Assembly: GCF_014199335.1 (NCBI RefSeq)
Contig: NZ_JACIJI010000006.1
Coordinates: forward strand, 114,826-178,825
Direction of reading: 5' to 3'
From: Stakelama sediminis
GTDB lineage: Bacteria; Pseudomonadota; Alphaproteobacteria; Sphingomonadales; Sphingomonadaceae
Length of the DNA stretch: 64,000 nucleotides
Positions 37,942 through 47,010 of this stretch are shown piece by piece. The translations under genes were made by a program, and so were the position numbers. The notes beneath the pieces were generated by a model, which worked only from the letters and a program-made list of their open reading frames with translations, was not told the origin of the DNA and searched no databases. Position 1 is the stretch's first letter. Each line of letters begins with the position of its first letter.

Positions 37942-38254
37942 CGTGTCGCTCGCGACGCCAGGTACTGGAAGATGGAATCGCAAACTTTGGATATCCGACG
38001 CGTATCAAACAAATGCTTGTTAATCGTGTGAGGCGCCAGACGGAGTTCGCGTGTAATTTTGTTGACCGAAAGTTCAGGTGAAAAAGTTGTAAAACCTGCT
38101 TTTGACGCTCATTAAATCGCTCGATTGGGGAAAATCTATTCATGTTGACGACAGTCCACAAGCTCGAGAGCTCCGATTATTTCGAGTTCAAAGGATGATC
38201 GCGCGCAGTTGGCGCATTGTACGAAGATGAAGTTTCTTCGCGTTGGGGAAGATT
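37942..38254. other. gene-free gap upstream of the LysR gene
   Basis: No credible frame is present. AACAA-ATGC-TTGTT at 38008-38021 is a short perfect inverted repeat about 70 bases upstream of the LysR start and may be its binding site. The region is more AT-rich than its surroundings, consistent with promoters or an old junction between the transfer block and the metabolic cargo. Confidence 0.4.
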
Positions 38255-38620
38255 TTAGTCATCACGAGATTGTGCCCCCAGTATCTGAGCCAGCACGACA
38301 GCATGGTTTACTTCGCGGTCGCGCGCCGCATAAAGCATGGTGACATCGCCTCGAGAGGTAATTTCACGCAATTTGCTTACTCCATCGGGATGCGCCCGCA
38401 ACTCCTTGCGATAGCGCTCCGCAAACGTCTTGAAACGCGATGGATCGTGGCCGAACCACGTACGCAGTTCGGTGCTGGGCGCGACGTCCTTCATCCATAG
38501 ATCAAGTTTGGCCGCATCTTTCGAAACCCCCCTAGGCCAAATTCGATCGACGAGGACACGAGTTCCGTCAGTTTCAGCAAAGGGATCATAGATCCGCTTG
38601 ATCCGGATGACGCCCATCAA
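38255..38620 (-). CDS. DUF488 family protein (YeaO-like)
   Basis: A 121-residue protein with the family blocks IKRIYDPFAETDGTRVLVDRIWPRGVSK, LDLWMKDVAPSTELRTWFGHDP and VTMLYAARDREVNHAVVL. Members are small soluble proteins without a settled function; some are linked to metal or stress cargo. It overlaps the upstream gene by four bases (ATGA), so the two are coupled. Confidence 0.88.
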   Translation of the reverse strand: MMGVIRIKRIYDPFAETDGTRVLVDRIWPRGVSKDAAKLDLWMKDVAPSTELRTWFGHDPSRFKTFAERYRKELRAHPDGVSKLREITSRGDVTMLYAARDREVNHAVVLAQILGAQSRDD

Positions 38621-38943
38621 CGGCGCTCGCGTTTTGCATGGCCCATCCAGGCCGGAGGATCGCTAGCGGGAAAGGATTCGATGGAGGCCTCGTCGATCTC
38701 ATCGAACCACCCCTGGTCAATCAGGTTCCGAACCTGCCGGCAGATTTCCGCGGTGAGGCCTTCCCTGACGGACTGATCGCATGTCGCCTGGGAGGCGACA
38801 CACCCGCAAAAGCGTTCATCGAGGATTTCGCCGACCAGATCGTTCAAGTCGCGCTCTTCAGCGCGGTAGCGCTCGGCTGCATAGCGCACTGTCTGCGCGA
38901 GAAGGTCGGCATCGATTGGATCACCATATTCATGCGTCATCAT
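38617..38943 (-). CDS. uncharacterised soluble protein
   Basis: About 108 residues from ATG 38943, which has AGGA five bases upstream; a longer frame from 38991 lacks a site. The middle holds RFCGCVASQATC, a Cys cluster, within a helical protein (YAAERYRAEERDLNDLVGEIL, ICRQVRNLIDQGWFDEID). I do not recognise the family. Translation is coupled to the DUF488 gene. Confidence 0.55.
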   Translation of the reverse strand: MMTHEYGDPIDADLLAQTVRYAAERYRAEERDLNDLVGEILDERFCGCVASQATCDQSVREGLTAEICRQVRNLIDQGWFDEIDEASIESFPASDPPAWMGHAKRERR

Positions 38944-38997
38944 GCTGGTCCTGTCTATTCCGCGGAGTGTGTCGTCGGAAAAATTCCCCAATCTGTG

Positions 38998-39243
38998 TCA
39001 TGCGAGGTTGATCATCGTCACCATGCCGCCGATCACCATTCCAAAGATCATGATCATCACACCGGATATACGCAGCACATAAGTCAGCGGATCATCGTGT
39101 CCGGCTTTGGCGGTTTGGTTTTTCGCCGGTTGTGACGGCTGCCGAATGAGACGCCTCACGAATTCCTGCCTGAACGCCATGCAAAAGCCGGTCATCGCAA
39201 GGAGCAGCCCGAAAGTATCGACCATCACCACATAGCGGGGCAT
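38998..39243 (-). CDS. small membrane protein, two segments
   Basis: An 81-residue protein from ATG 39243, with GGGAGGA about six bases upstream. Hydrophobic stretches MVDTFGLLLAMTGFCMAF and ISGVMIMIFGMVIGGMVTMI flank a polar loop. Function unknown. It follows metB on the same strand with a 41-base gap and could be in the same transcript. Confidence 0.6.
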   Translation of the reverse strand: MPRYVVMVDTFGLLLAMTGFCMAFRQEFVRRLIRQPSQPAKNQTAKAGHDDPLTYVLRISGVMIMIFGMVIGGMVTMINLA

Positions 39244-39284
39244 GTCATTCCTCCCAGATTCAAAGCTGTCCGCACCTTGGCTCG

Positions 39285-40457
39285 TCAATTTCCGGATTTG
39301 GCCAATCCATAGTCCAGGCCGGCAATCAAATCCCGCTCGGCTTCGAGGCCGACTGACATGCGCAAGAGACCGTCACTAATTCCGGCGACCGCTCTCGCCT
39401 CGTCTCCCATGTCCGCATGCGTCATCGTCGCTGGGTGTGCCACGAGACTTTCGACGCCTCCCAGGGATTCGGCGAGCGTGATGAACTTGACGTGTTCGAT
39501 AAATCGCCGGACAGCTTCGATGCCTCCGGCCAATTCGAAGCTCAGCATCGCGCCGAACCCATTCTGCTGGCGCGAGGCGATAGCATGTCCGCGATGTGCT
39601 GGCAGGCCCGGGTAATGCACCTTGCTGACGGCCGCATGGCTCTCGAGATATCTTGCGACGGCCATGGCATTGGCTTGTTGGGTTTGCATCCTTGGAAACA
39701 GCGTGCGTAGCCCCCGCAGGGTAAGCCAGGCATCAAAGGGGGCACCGGCGCTTCCCACGATGTTGGCCCATTGGCGCAGCTCCTGCGCGTTGCCGGGGTC
39801 GGCAGCCACCACCGCGCCGCCGATCACGTCGGAATGGCCGTTAAGGTATTTGGTTGTTGAGTGGACAACATAATCGGCGCCCAGCGCGATTGGCCGCTGC
39901 ACCGCGGGCGAAAGAAAGGTATTGTCGACGACCACGGCGGCGCCGACTTCTCTGGCCTTTGCGGCAAGGCCACGGATATCGACCACGCGCATCAAAGGGT
40001 TGCTCGGCGTTTCGATCAAAAAGAGCGCCGGTACTTCCTCCAGAGCCGCCGAGACTGCTTCGTCATCCGACTGGTCGACGAAGCGAACAGAACAATGACC
40101 CCGGCTTGCGCGTGCCTTGAGCAGGCGCATGGTGCCACCATAGCAATCGTGTGGCGCCAGCACGAGATCATCGGGCCCCAGGCGGCCGACGAGCAGATCG
40201 AGGGCGGCCATTCCGCTCGATGTGATGACGCAGCCCGCGCCCCCCTCAAGCGCCGCCAGTGCATCACCGAGCAGATCACGGGTCGGATTGCCCGCGCGGC
40301 CATAGTCATAGAGGCGCGGCTGATCGTAGCCCGCGAACTCGTAGGTGCTTGTCAGATAAAGCGGCGGAGCAACAGAGCCGTAGGCCATATCCGCCGCCAC
40401 GCCGAAACTCGCTGCAAGCGTCTCGGGGCATAGCAAGGGTTTGTTGGGGTCAGTCAT
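39285..40457 (-). CDS. metB: Cys/Met metabolism PLP enzyme, cystathionine gamma-synthase type
   Basis: A 390-residue PLP-dependent trans-sulfuration enzyme. The PLP lysine sits in VHSTTKYLNGHSDVIGG, with YGRAGNPTRD and SSGMAALDLL upstream and ESLGGVESLVAHPATMTH downstream. The family includes cystathionine gamma-synthase, beta- or gamma-lyases and sulfhydrylases, which sequence inspection cannot separate. It overlaps cysI by eight bases, so sulfide made by CysJI would feed a sulfur amino acid step encoded in the same operon; a sulfhydrylase role is therefore a real alternative. Confidence 0.8.
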   Translation of the reverse strand: MTDPNKPLLCPETLAASFGVAADMAYGSVAPPLYLTSTYEFAGYDQPRLYDYGRAGNPTRDLLGDALAALEGGAGCVITSSGMAALDLLVGRLGPDDLVLAPHDCYGGTMRLLKARASRGHCSVRFVDQSDDEAVSAALEEVPALFLIETPSNPLMRVVDIRGLAAKAREVGAAVVVDNTFLSPAVQRPIALGADYVVHSTTKYLNGHSDVIGGAVVAADPGNAQELRQWANIVGSAGAPFDAWLTLRGLRTLFPRMQTQQANAMAVARYLESHAAVSKVHYPGLPAHRGHAIASRQQNGFGAMLSFELAGGIEAVRRFIEHVKFITLAESLGGVESLVAHPATMTHADMGDEARAVAGISDGLLRMSVGLEAERDLIAGLDYGLAKSGN

Positions 40458-42168
40458 TGAAGAAGCGCCCTTCCGTCACCGCACGGACAATCCCGGCGCG
40501 GATCGCAAAATCACCGAAATGCTCGCCAGGTTCTCGCTCGCGCGCGTAGCGTCCCAAGGTATCGTCGAGGACTTCGAGAATGACGGCCTCGCCTACGTTT
40601 TCGCGCACCATGCTGTTAAGGCGCTCGCCATGAAAGCCGCCCCCCAGGTAGAGGTTATACTTGCCCGGTGCACGGCCAGTCAGGCCGATCTCGGCAATAT
40701 ATGGCCTCGAACAGCCGTTCGGGCAGCCGCTCATTCGGATCGTGATCGGCTCATCGTCCAGACCGTGTCGCTTGAGAATTTCTTCTATTCTGTCGAGCAA
40801 TGTGGGCAGGTAGCGCTCGCTTTCCGCCATGGCGAGGCCACAGGTCGGCAAGGCGACGCATGCGATGGCGTTGCGCCGGATGACGGAAAAATCGTCAACG
40901 TCGGGCATATGCTCGACAAGAATGGCATCGATGGCTGGCCGATCTTCGCTTCGGACGCCTGCGATGATGACATTCTGGTTGGCGGTGAGCCGGAATGTAC
41001 CGCGATGGGTGCGAGCAACATCGCGCAACATATCGAGCAATTTGAGGTCGAGCCGTCCGTTCTCGATAACCAGCGTGCGGTGGTGTCGTCCATCCGGCGT
41101 CATGTTCCACCCGAAGCTGTCGCCGTTCGAGGTGAAACTGAAGGGTTTCGCATCTTCGAATGGCGCTCGCATCCGGTCTTCGATCTGGGCTTTGATCCAG
41201 TCGAGTCCCTTATCGTCAATCGTATACTTGAAGCGGGCGTGGAGGCGTTCCTTGCGGTCCCCATAGTCGCGCTGCACCGCCATGACGGCATCGGCGCAGA
41301 CGATGACGCGATCTATCGGCACGAACCCAACAAGGCTGGCAAGGCGGGGATAGGTCTCCGGTGCCTGATCGGTTCGCCCCATCCCTCCACCGATGACGAC
41401 GTTGAAGCCTTCAAGGCCGTCCGCCCCGCCGATCGCAATGAACCCCAGATCCTGCGCATAGACGTCGATGTCGTTGGACGGCGGCAGGGCAAACCCGATC
41501 TTGAACTTTCGGGGCATATAGGTGCGCCCGTAAAAAGGCTCCTCGCTATCAGAGCCTGCCACCCGTTCGTTGCCATACCAGATCTCATGGTATGCGCGGG
41601 TCTTGGGAATGACATGGTCGCTGACCCTCTTGGCCATTGCCGCCACCTGGGCATGGAACTGCGAGCTTTGTGGATCGACCGTGCACATCACCCCGCGGCT
41701 GTCGTCGCCGCAGGCAGCAACGGTATCGAGCAGCGTGTCATGCAGACCCTGTATGATCGGCCTGAGACTGTTCTTAAGAACCCAATGAAACTGGAAGGTT
41801 TGGCGGGTCGTGATGCGCAGGGTGTCGCCACCATGGGCGCGGGCAAGCTCGTCGAGCTTCAGCCATTGCGCGGGGCTGCAAACTCCGCCCGGGAGGCGTA
41901 CACGGATCATGAACTGATAAGCGGGTTCCAGCTTTTGACGCCGGCGCTCATCACGAAGATCGCGATCGTCCTGCTGATATATGCCATGAAACTTCATCAG
42001 CTTCACATCGTCAGCCGAGGGCACCGAGCCGGTAATTTGATCCAGCAAACCTTCGGCAATAGTCCCGCGCAGATAGTCGCTGGCGTCCTTCATACGCTCG
42101 TCGGCGCTAAGCCGTTCCAGCGGCTGCGAAAGGTCTCGGCTTCGATCGATGATGGTTTGTTCCGTCAT
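40450..42168 (-). CDS. cysI: sulfite reductase haemoprotein, beta subunit (CysI)
   Basis: A 572-residue sirohaem/4Fe-4S enzyme. LRITTRQTFQFHWVLK is the sirohaem-binding repeat signature, and cluster cysteines are in CVALPTCGLAMAE and SGCPNGC. With CysJ it reduces sulfite to sulfide using NADPH. ATG 42168 gives the standard N-terminus (TEQTIIDRSRDLSQPLE) with GAAGG upstream; it starts ten bases after the cysJ stop. Both genes and metB form one leftward operon. Confidence 0.93.
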   Translation of the reverse strand: MTEQTIIDRSRDLSQPLERLSADERMKDASDYLRGTIAEGLLDQITGSVPSADDVKLMKFHGIYQQDDRDLRDERRRQKLEPAYQFMIRVRLPGGVCSPAQWLKLDELARAHGGDTLRITTRQTFQFHWVLKNSLRPIIQGLHDTLLDTVAACGDDSRGVMCTVDPQSSQFHAQVAAMAKRVSDHVIPKTRAYHEIWYGNERVAGSDSEEPFYGRTYMPRKFKIGFALPPSNDIDVYAQDLGFIAIGGADGLEGFNVVIGGGMGRTDQAPETYPRLASLVGFVPIDRVIVCADAVMAVQRDYGDRKERLHARFKYTIDDKGLDWIKAQIEDRMRAPFEDAKPFSFTSNGDSFGWNMTPDGRHHRTLVIENGRLDLKLLDMLRDVARTHRGTFRLTANQNVIIAGVRSEDRPAIDAILVEHMPDVDDFSVIRRNAIACVALPTCGLAMAESERYLPTLLDRIEEILKRHGLDDEPITIRMSGCPNGCSRPYIAEIGLTGRAPGKYNLYLGGGFHGERLNSMVRENVGEAVILEVLDDTLGRYAREREPGEHFGDFAIRAGIVRAVTEGRFFND

Positions 42169-42178
42169 TGCATGGCCT

Positions 42179-43972
42179 TCAATAGACATCGCGCTGATAG
42201 CGGTGGTCGGACTGGAGAGAGCGGACATAGTCCTGCGCGGCATCGGGGCCGATGCGACCTTCGGTCACGACAATGTCGATCAGCGTTGAATGAACATCTG
42301 GCGCCAGATTGGCCGCATCGCCGCAGACATAGATATGCGCCCCTTCTTCCAGCCAGGCGAAGATGTCGCGTGCTTTCTCCTTCATGCGATGCTGAACGTA
42401 GTTTTTTTCCCGTCCGTCGCGTGAGAATGCGACATCCATTCGCTCGAGCGTTCCGTCTTTCAGCCAGGTCTGCCATTCGGACTGGTAGAGGAAATCAGTC
42501 CGGAAGTTGCGCTCCCCAAAGAAGAGCCAACTTTTGCCTTCGGCCCCTCTGACTTCACGCTCCTGCATGAAGGCCCGGTATGGGGCAACGCCGGTTCCGG
42601 CACCGATCATGATGATGGGTACGTCGTCAACTGGGAGGCGAAAATGCGGATTGCTCTGGATGTAGACGGGGAAAACCGACTCAGGCTCGGCGTGATCCGC
42701 CAGCAGGCCCGAAGCTACGCCACTACGTTGTTCGCCATGCAATTTATATCGAACCGGAGCTACCGTGAGGTGTGCTTCGTCCGGAACGGCTGCGAGGCTC
42801 GACGCCAGGGAGTAGAGCCGCGGTTGCAGTGGCCGGAGCGCAGACACAAACCCCTGCGGCATGACATCGGCTACGGGAAAACGCCGCAGAATGTCGATGA
42901 TATGGTGGGTATGCAGGAAGGCCGATCGCTCGCCCGCGCGATCTTCCTGCAGCAATTGCTTCAGCGCCTCCGCTTCGCTCAGAAGCGCCCAATATTGAAG
43001 AAATCGCGGGGTTGCCGTCGTGATTTCGAAGCGGTTGGTCAGTGCATCGCCCAAGTTCAGGGTTTGCTCTTTGAATTTGAACTCGGTGCTTGGCTGAAGA
43101 GCCAAGGTATCGATGAGCCTGGAGACAACAACCGGGTCGTTGGAGGCTGTGATCCCCAGTGCATCGCCAGGCTCGTAGGTCAGCCCTGACCCCTCCAGCG
43201 AAAATTCGACATGGCGCGTTTCCTTTGTCGATCCTCGCCCGACTATCGCGATATTGTCGAGCATGGTGGCGGAAAATGGATTGCGCTTGTCGTAGCGGGT
43301 GGCGACGACTTCCACGGACGATGCAGGCGCCGCAAAGGTGGGAACCGACCTTGCTTCGGCACGCAGCAATTGGGTTATCGCGTCAGTCCAGGCCTGTGCG
43401 GCTTCGTCATAATCGACGTCGCAATCGACGCGAAGTGACAATCTTTGCGCACCGAGGTCTTCGAGCCTTTGATCGAGGCGCTTACCGGCTTCGCAGAAGA
43501 ACTCATAGGTGGAGTCGCCCAGGGCCAGGATCGCAAAGCGCGCTCCGGTAAGCTTGGGAGCTTTGCGGCCTTCGAGATATTCGAAGAAACCGATGGCTGG
43601 TTGGGGCGGATCCCCCTCGCCGTATGTGCTGACAACGATGAGCAAATCTTCTTCTTGAGAGAGTTGACGCACCTTGTAGTCGGCCATGTCGGAGAGGTCG
43701 CTGGTAAGCCCCCTTTCCGACAAGGCGGCCTGTACAGCGCGAGCGACCTCGGCCGCGTTACCGGTCTCAGTCCCGTACAGAATACGCAATTTGCGTGCGG
43801 AAGTGGCTTGAGGGTCTTCCCTCACATCGACTTGCTGCCGATTCTCGGCCAAGCCTGCGAGGTAGCCACTGAGCCATAGCATCTGGTGTGGGCCAAGCGC
43901 GCCGGCTAGGTCCTCTACCAGTCGCCACTGTGCCGGGGTCAGTGCGGGCCCCGGCGTTTCACTCGTCGCCAT
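42179..43972 (-). CDS. cysJ: sulfite reductase flavoprotein, alpha subunit (CysJ)
   Basis: A 597-residue diflavin reductase. Residues 60-200 are a flavodoxin-like FMN domain (ILYGTETGNAAEVA, VSTYGEGDPP, LGDSTYEFFCEAGK). The FAD domain has LQPRLYSLASS, and the NADP-binding part has IMIGAGTGVAPYRAF, YVCGDAANLAPDV and a C-terminal YQRDVY. It passes NADPH electrons to CysI. ATG 43972 has AGGA eight bases upstream. The leader contains a TGCA-N7-TGCA inverted repeat that may be regulatory. Confidence 0.93.
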   Translation of the reverse strand: MATSETPGPALTPAQWRLVEDLAGALGPHQMLWLSGYLAGLAENRQQVDVREDPQATSARKLRILYGTETGNAAEVARAVQAALSERGLTSDLSDMADYKVRQLSQEEDLLIVVSTYGEGDPPQPAIGFFEYLEGRKAPKLTGARFAILALGDSTYEFFCEAGKRLDQRLEDLGAQRLSLRVDCDVDYDEAAQAWTDAITQLLRAEARSVPTFAAPASSVEVVATRYDKRNPFSATMLDNIAIVGRGSTKETRHVEFSLEGSGLTYEPGDALGITASNDPVVVSRLIDTLALQPSTEFKFKEQTLNLGDALTNRFEITTATPRFLQYWALLSEAEALKQLLQEDRAGERSAFLHTHHIIDILRRFPVADVMPQGFVSALRPLQPRLYSLASSLAAVPDEAHLTVAPVRYKLHGEQRSGVASGLLADHAEPESVFPVYIQSNPHFRLPVDDVPIIMIGAGTGVAPYRAFMQEREVRGAEGKSWLFFGERNFRTDFLYQSEWQTWLKDGTLERMDVAFSRDGREKNYVQHRMKEKARDIFAWLEEGAHIYVCGDAANLAPDVHSTLIDIVVTEGRIGPDAAQDYVRSLQSDHRYQRDVY

Positions 43973-44108
43973 GCTATCGTTCCTCGAAGCCTTCGCTGTC
44001 ACGCCAACGCGACGGCCTGATCGCTGCGATCGTTCCTTTCCGCTGTTGTCATGAGATCCTGTCTGAATGCTTGTCATCTATGCGGATGCATCATGCAAAC
44101 GAATATAA

Positions 44109-44125
44109 TTGCACTTTCAATGCAA
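44109..44125. promoter_or_regulatory. TGCA-type inverted repeat upstream of cysJ
   Basis: TTGCA-CTTTCAA-TGCAA is a perfect 5-base inverted repeat with a 7-base spacer, 137 bases upstream of the cysJ start. The TGCA-N7-TGCA geometry is the same as in the two NsrR-type sites at 61614 and 61651. It may be a weak NsrR-like or other Rrf2 site, or a LysR-type (CysB) box. Confidence 0.35.
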
Positions 44126-44207
44126 ATTATTTGCGCTTTAATCGTGCATTAATCGCCGCACAGGCTTGCTACTTACTGCGGAGCCCAAGGCGTTTGATTG
44201 GCACCGT

Positions 44208-44621
44208 TCAGCCGAGCATTTCAAATATATCGGTCAGCATCGGCCGAAGACGCCTAATTTCGCTGCGATGCGTAGCGGACAAAGAATGGAGGAGGTCGTG
44301 CGCCTTTTGGGTGAGTTGCAGGACGGCGCGGCGGCGATCATCCTTGTCAGTTCGGCGTGTGATGAGCCCGATAGATTCGAGACGATCGAGTAACCCGGTA
44401 GCGCTGTGCGGTTTGAGGATCAGCCGGTCGGCCACATATCCGACCGTGGCCTGGCCCGCTTGCGCCCCGCGGATAGCGAGGAGGGCCTGATGCTGCTGCG
44501 GAGTGAGCCCGACCTTTGCGGCCATCGTCTCGCTGAACGCCAAGAACTTGCGGATTTCATGGCGGAATGTTGAAAGCGCCGCGTAATCGGCGTCGGAGAG
44601 CAGGTCGTCCTTCGAACTCAT
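44208..44621 (-). CDS. MarR-family regulator beside a ClC channel gene
   Basis: A 137-residue MarR protein from ATG 44621 (GGAG eight bases upstream). LTPQQHQALLAIRG, the HTH (VGYVADRLILKPHSATGLLDRLE) and wing TDKDDRRRAVLQLTQKA are clear. It is divergent from a ClC gene, with a 17-base palindrome in between. No cysteine is present, so a ligand or ion-related signal is likelier than thiol oxidation. Confidence 0.88.
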   Translation of the reverse strand: MSSKDDLLSDADYAALSTFRHEIRKFLAFSETMAAKVGLTPQQHQALLAIRGAQAGQATVGYVADRLILKPHSATGLLDRLESIGLITRRTDKDDRRRAVLQLTQKAHDLLHSLSATHRSEIRRLRPMLTDIFEMLG

Positions 44622-44642
44622 TAGCTTAACTCCGATTGCATA

Positions 44643-44659
44643 ATATCGCAGTGCGATAT
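44643..44659. promoter_or_regulatory. palindrome between marR-type and ClC genes, probable MarR operator
   Basis: ATATCGCA-G-TGCGATAT is a perfect 8-base inverted repeat around one central base. It lies 21 bases upstream of the MarR start and 39 bases upstream of the ClC start, so one dimer could control both. Confidence 0.7.
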
Positions 44660-44698
44660 AATGGCCGCTCGAAATCCACAAGAGGCCAGATCCATCCT

Positions 44699-46510
44699 AT
44701 GTCACTCACGCCGCCCCGCGCTGTCGAAAGTCATCAGCTAGCGGATCATACCGTCGATATGCGTATGCCCCTACTGGCACTGATGACCATCGTCGTTGGA
44801 ACAGGTGGTGCGCTAGGGGCTTGGATTCTTATCAAGCTCATCGCTGTCGCGACGAACTTCTTCTGGTTCGGTCGCCTGTCGGCGGACCATTCTGTGATCA
44901 CGGACGCTTCGGTTGGCCTCATGGTAGTGCTGATACCGGTCATCGGCAGTCTTATCGTCGGGCTCATGGCCCGGTTCGGGTCTGACAAGATTCGCGGACA
45001 CGGTATTCCTGAGGCGATCGAGACCATCCTGTTCGGTGAAAGCCGCCTGTCGCTCAAGGTCGCTCTCCTCAAGCCATTGTCATCGGCAATCTCGATCGGA
45101 AGCGGCGGTCCCTTCGGCGCGGAAGGTCCGATCATCATGACGGGCGGCGCCATCGGGTCGCTCTTCGCGCAGTGTTTTCACCTTAGCGCGGCCGAGCGCA
45201 AGACGTTGCTCGTCGCGGGTGCCGCAGCGGGTATGACGGCGATCTTCGGTACGCCACTCGCCGCTATTCTCCTCGCGGTCGAGGTCCTTTTGTTCGAATG
45301 GAAGCCGCGCAGTTTCGTCCCGGTGGTGGTGGCCGCGATGGTTTCTTATGCCTGGCGTCCATGGCTCATCGGTTCTGGCCCCATGTTCCCGATGGCATCA
45401 ATCATGCCCAATACGAACTGGATGCTCCTGGCCGCCGCGCTTATTGGCTTGTTGGCTGGATTTGAGGCGATGCTCCTGTCCACAGCGCTCTACCGGATCG
45501 AGGATCTGTTCCACAAACTGCCCGTCCACTGGATGTGGTGGCCGGCAATCGGCGCGATTGTGGTCGGGTTTGGTGGTCTGATCGACGCTCACGTGCTCGG
45601 CGCGGGCTATGCGAGCATCGATGCACTTCTCAATGGATCGCTTGCGCTCAAGGTGGTGCTGGCCCTGTTGCTCGTGAAGGCTGCCGTATGGTTGGTTGCA
45701 CTGGGTTCGGGTACCTCGGGCGGCGTTCTTGCGCCTCTTTTGATCCTCGGCGGCGCTGCAGGATTTCTTGTCGGGCAGTTTCTTCCGGGCGATGCGGGCT
45801 TCTGGGCGATGATCGGCATGGCCGGCATTATGAGCGGCGCGATGCGCGCGCCTATGACGGGTGCGATCTTCGCCGCGGAACTCACCGGCCATTTCGATGC
45901 GATACCTTGTACGATTATCGCTGCCGGGGCGGCCTATGCCGTGAGCGTGTTGTTGATGCGCCGTTCAATCCTCACAGAAAAGATCGCACGTCGAGGGCGG
46001 CACATCCTGCAGGAATATACCGTCGATCCCCTCGATCTCCTTCAGGCCGAGCAGATCATGACACGTCAACCCCAAACCCTTCAGGGCTCTCTGGCGATCA
46101 AAGCTGCGCTCACCTTCTTTACAACCGAGGCTCAGCACCGCAGCTATCCCGTTGTCGACCAACAAGGTCGTTTGCTTGGCATGGCCTCGAGGACGGACGC
46201 GCTCCGCTGGCAAGGCGATCAACTCCTGACGAACTCGACGCTTGCCGACACTCTCTCGGATGCTGCACAGCCCGTAGCCTATCCCGATACGCCTAGCGGC
46301 GTCGTAGCCGACCTGATCATCGAAACGGGTGTCGGGCGTATTCCCATCGTTGATCGAGCTACGCATCAGGTGGTCGGCATTCTATCACGGCAGGATCTGC
46401 TCAAGGCGCGAAGCGCGAACCGGCTTGCGGAAACCGGACGCGACCGATTTGTCGGCGGACGACGGTCGTTGCAGTCCCGGAAAGAGAGCGATTCCGAGAC
46501 GCCCGGTTAA
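44699..46510 (+). CDS. ClC-family chloride channel/transporter with C-terminal CBS pair
   Basis: A 603-residue protein. The membrane part (about residues 20-420) carries the three ClC filter motifs: GHGIPEAIE (His where many members have Ser), GAEGPI with the gating Glu, and SGGVLAPLL. Two CBS domains follow (QIMTRQPQTLQGSLAIKAALTF; PSGVVADLIIETGVGRIPIVDR), which usually bind adenine nucleotides. It moves chloride, nitrate or fluoride; the His variant is common in bacterial CBS-ClC proteins, as I recall. ATG 44699 gives a normal N-terminus. It is probably repressed by the divergent MarR protein. Confidence 0.9.
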   Translation: MSLTPPRAVESHQLADHTVDMRMPLLALMTIVVGTGGALGAWILIKLIAVATNFFWFGRLSADHSVITDASVGLMVVLIPVIGSLIVGLMARFGSDKIRGHGIPEAIETILFGESRLSLKVALLKPLSSAISIGSGGPFGAEGPIIMTGGAIGSLFAQCFHLSAAERKTLLVAGAAAGMTAIFGTPLAAILLAVEVLLFEWKPRSFVPVVVAAMVSYAWRPWLIGSGPMFPMASIMPNTNWMLLAAALIGLLAGFEAMLLSTALYRIEDLFHKLPVHWMWWPAIGAIVVGFGGLIDAHVLGAGYASIDALLNGSLALKVVLALLLVKAAVWLVALGSGTSGGVLAPLLILGGAAGFLVGQFLPGDAGFWAMIGMAGIMSGAMRAPMTGAIFAAELTGHFDAIPCTIIAAGAAYAVSVLLMRRSILTEKIARRGRHILQEYTVDPLDLLQAEQIMTRQPQTLQGSLAIKAALTFFTTEAQHRSYPVVDQQGRLLGMASRTDALRWQGDQLLTNSTLADTLSDAAQPVAYPDTPSGVVADLIIETGVGRIPIVDRATHQVVGILSRQDLLKARSANRLAETGRDRFVGGRRSLQSRKESDSETPG

Positions 46511-46524
46511 TCGTCCGAGAACTG

Positions 46525-47010
46525 CTACTTGCACAATCCCGTCAGGAGCGATTCCGCCAGGCCGATATTGGCCCGGTGTCGTTCCGCCATTTCCTTCAGG
46601 TCGGAATGAAGGGCATCGTCGCGGACGCGCGGAAGCAGTTGTTCGAGTTTACGAACTACCCAGGCCTGCCCCCGATTGAGGAACACCAGGCGCTCCAACG
46701 GATCGGAGATCGCGAGCGCCTTCTGGGCGAATGCTCCCGTCTTGCGAGACGGGCGCACCCCGAAGCGCGCAATTTGCTTTGATAGCATTGCGCACCAATG
46801 GGCCTCATCCTCAAGCACGCTGTGCATCAACTCGCTGTAACCGGGAATTTTCCGCGACTGCCGGCTTGCAAGCGCGACACGGGTTCCAGCACGCTCGGCT
46901 TCCAAGAGCTCATTGAGTCCTGCGAGGAGTTCATCCCGCCCTGCATAGCCCATATAGATATCGTCGGCTTCCGCAGCATAGCAGACGGGCGAAGAGGGCT
47001 TTCTGGTCAT
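46525..47010 (-). CDS. ferritin-like protein, probably DUF6306
   Basis: A 161-residue helical protein. LLAGLNELLEAERAG, LMHSVLEDEAHWCAML and LKEMAERHRANIGLAE give the E...ExxH spacing of a ferritin-like di-metal four-helix bundle. DUF6306 proteins look like this; their substrate is unknown. It overlaps the LysR gene upstream by four bases (ATGA) and is convergent with the ClC gene, 14 bases away. Confidence 0.75.
   Translation of the reverse strand: MTRKPSSPVCYAAEADDIYMGYAGRDELLAGLNELLEAERAGTRVALASRQSRKIPGYSELMHSVLEDEAHWCAMLSKQIARFGVRPSRKTGAFAQKALAISDPLERLVFLNRGQAWVVRKLEQLLPRVRDDALHSDLKEMAERHRANIGLAESLLTGLCK

Noticed and set aside
40441..42552. Very long rightward frame opposite cysI and cysJ
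   Set aside because: High-GC codon bias of the sulfite reductase genes leaves the opposite strand open; composition and lack of motifs show it is a shadow.
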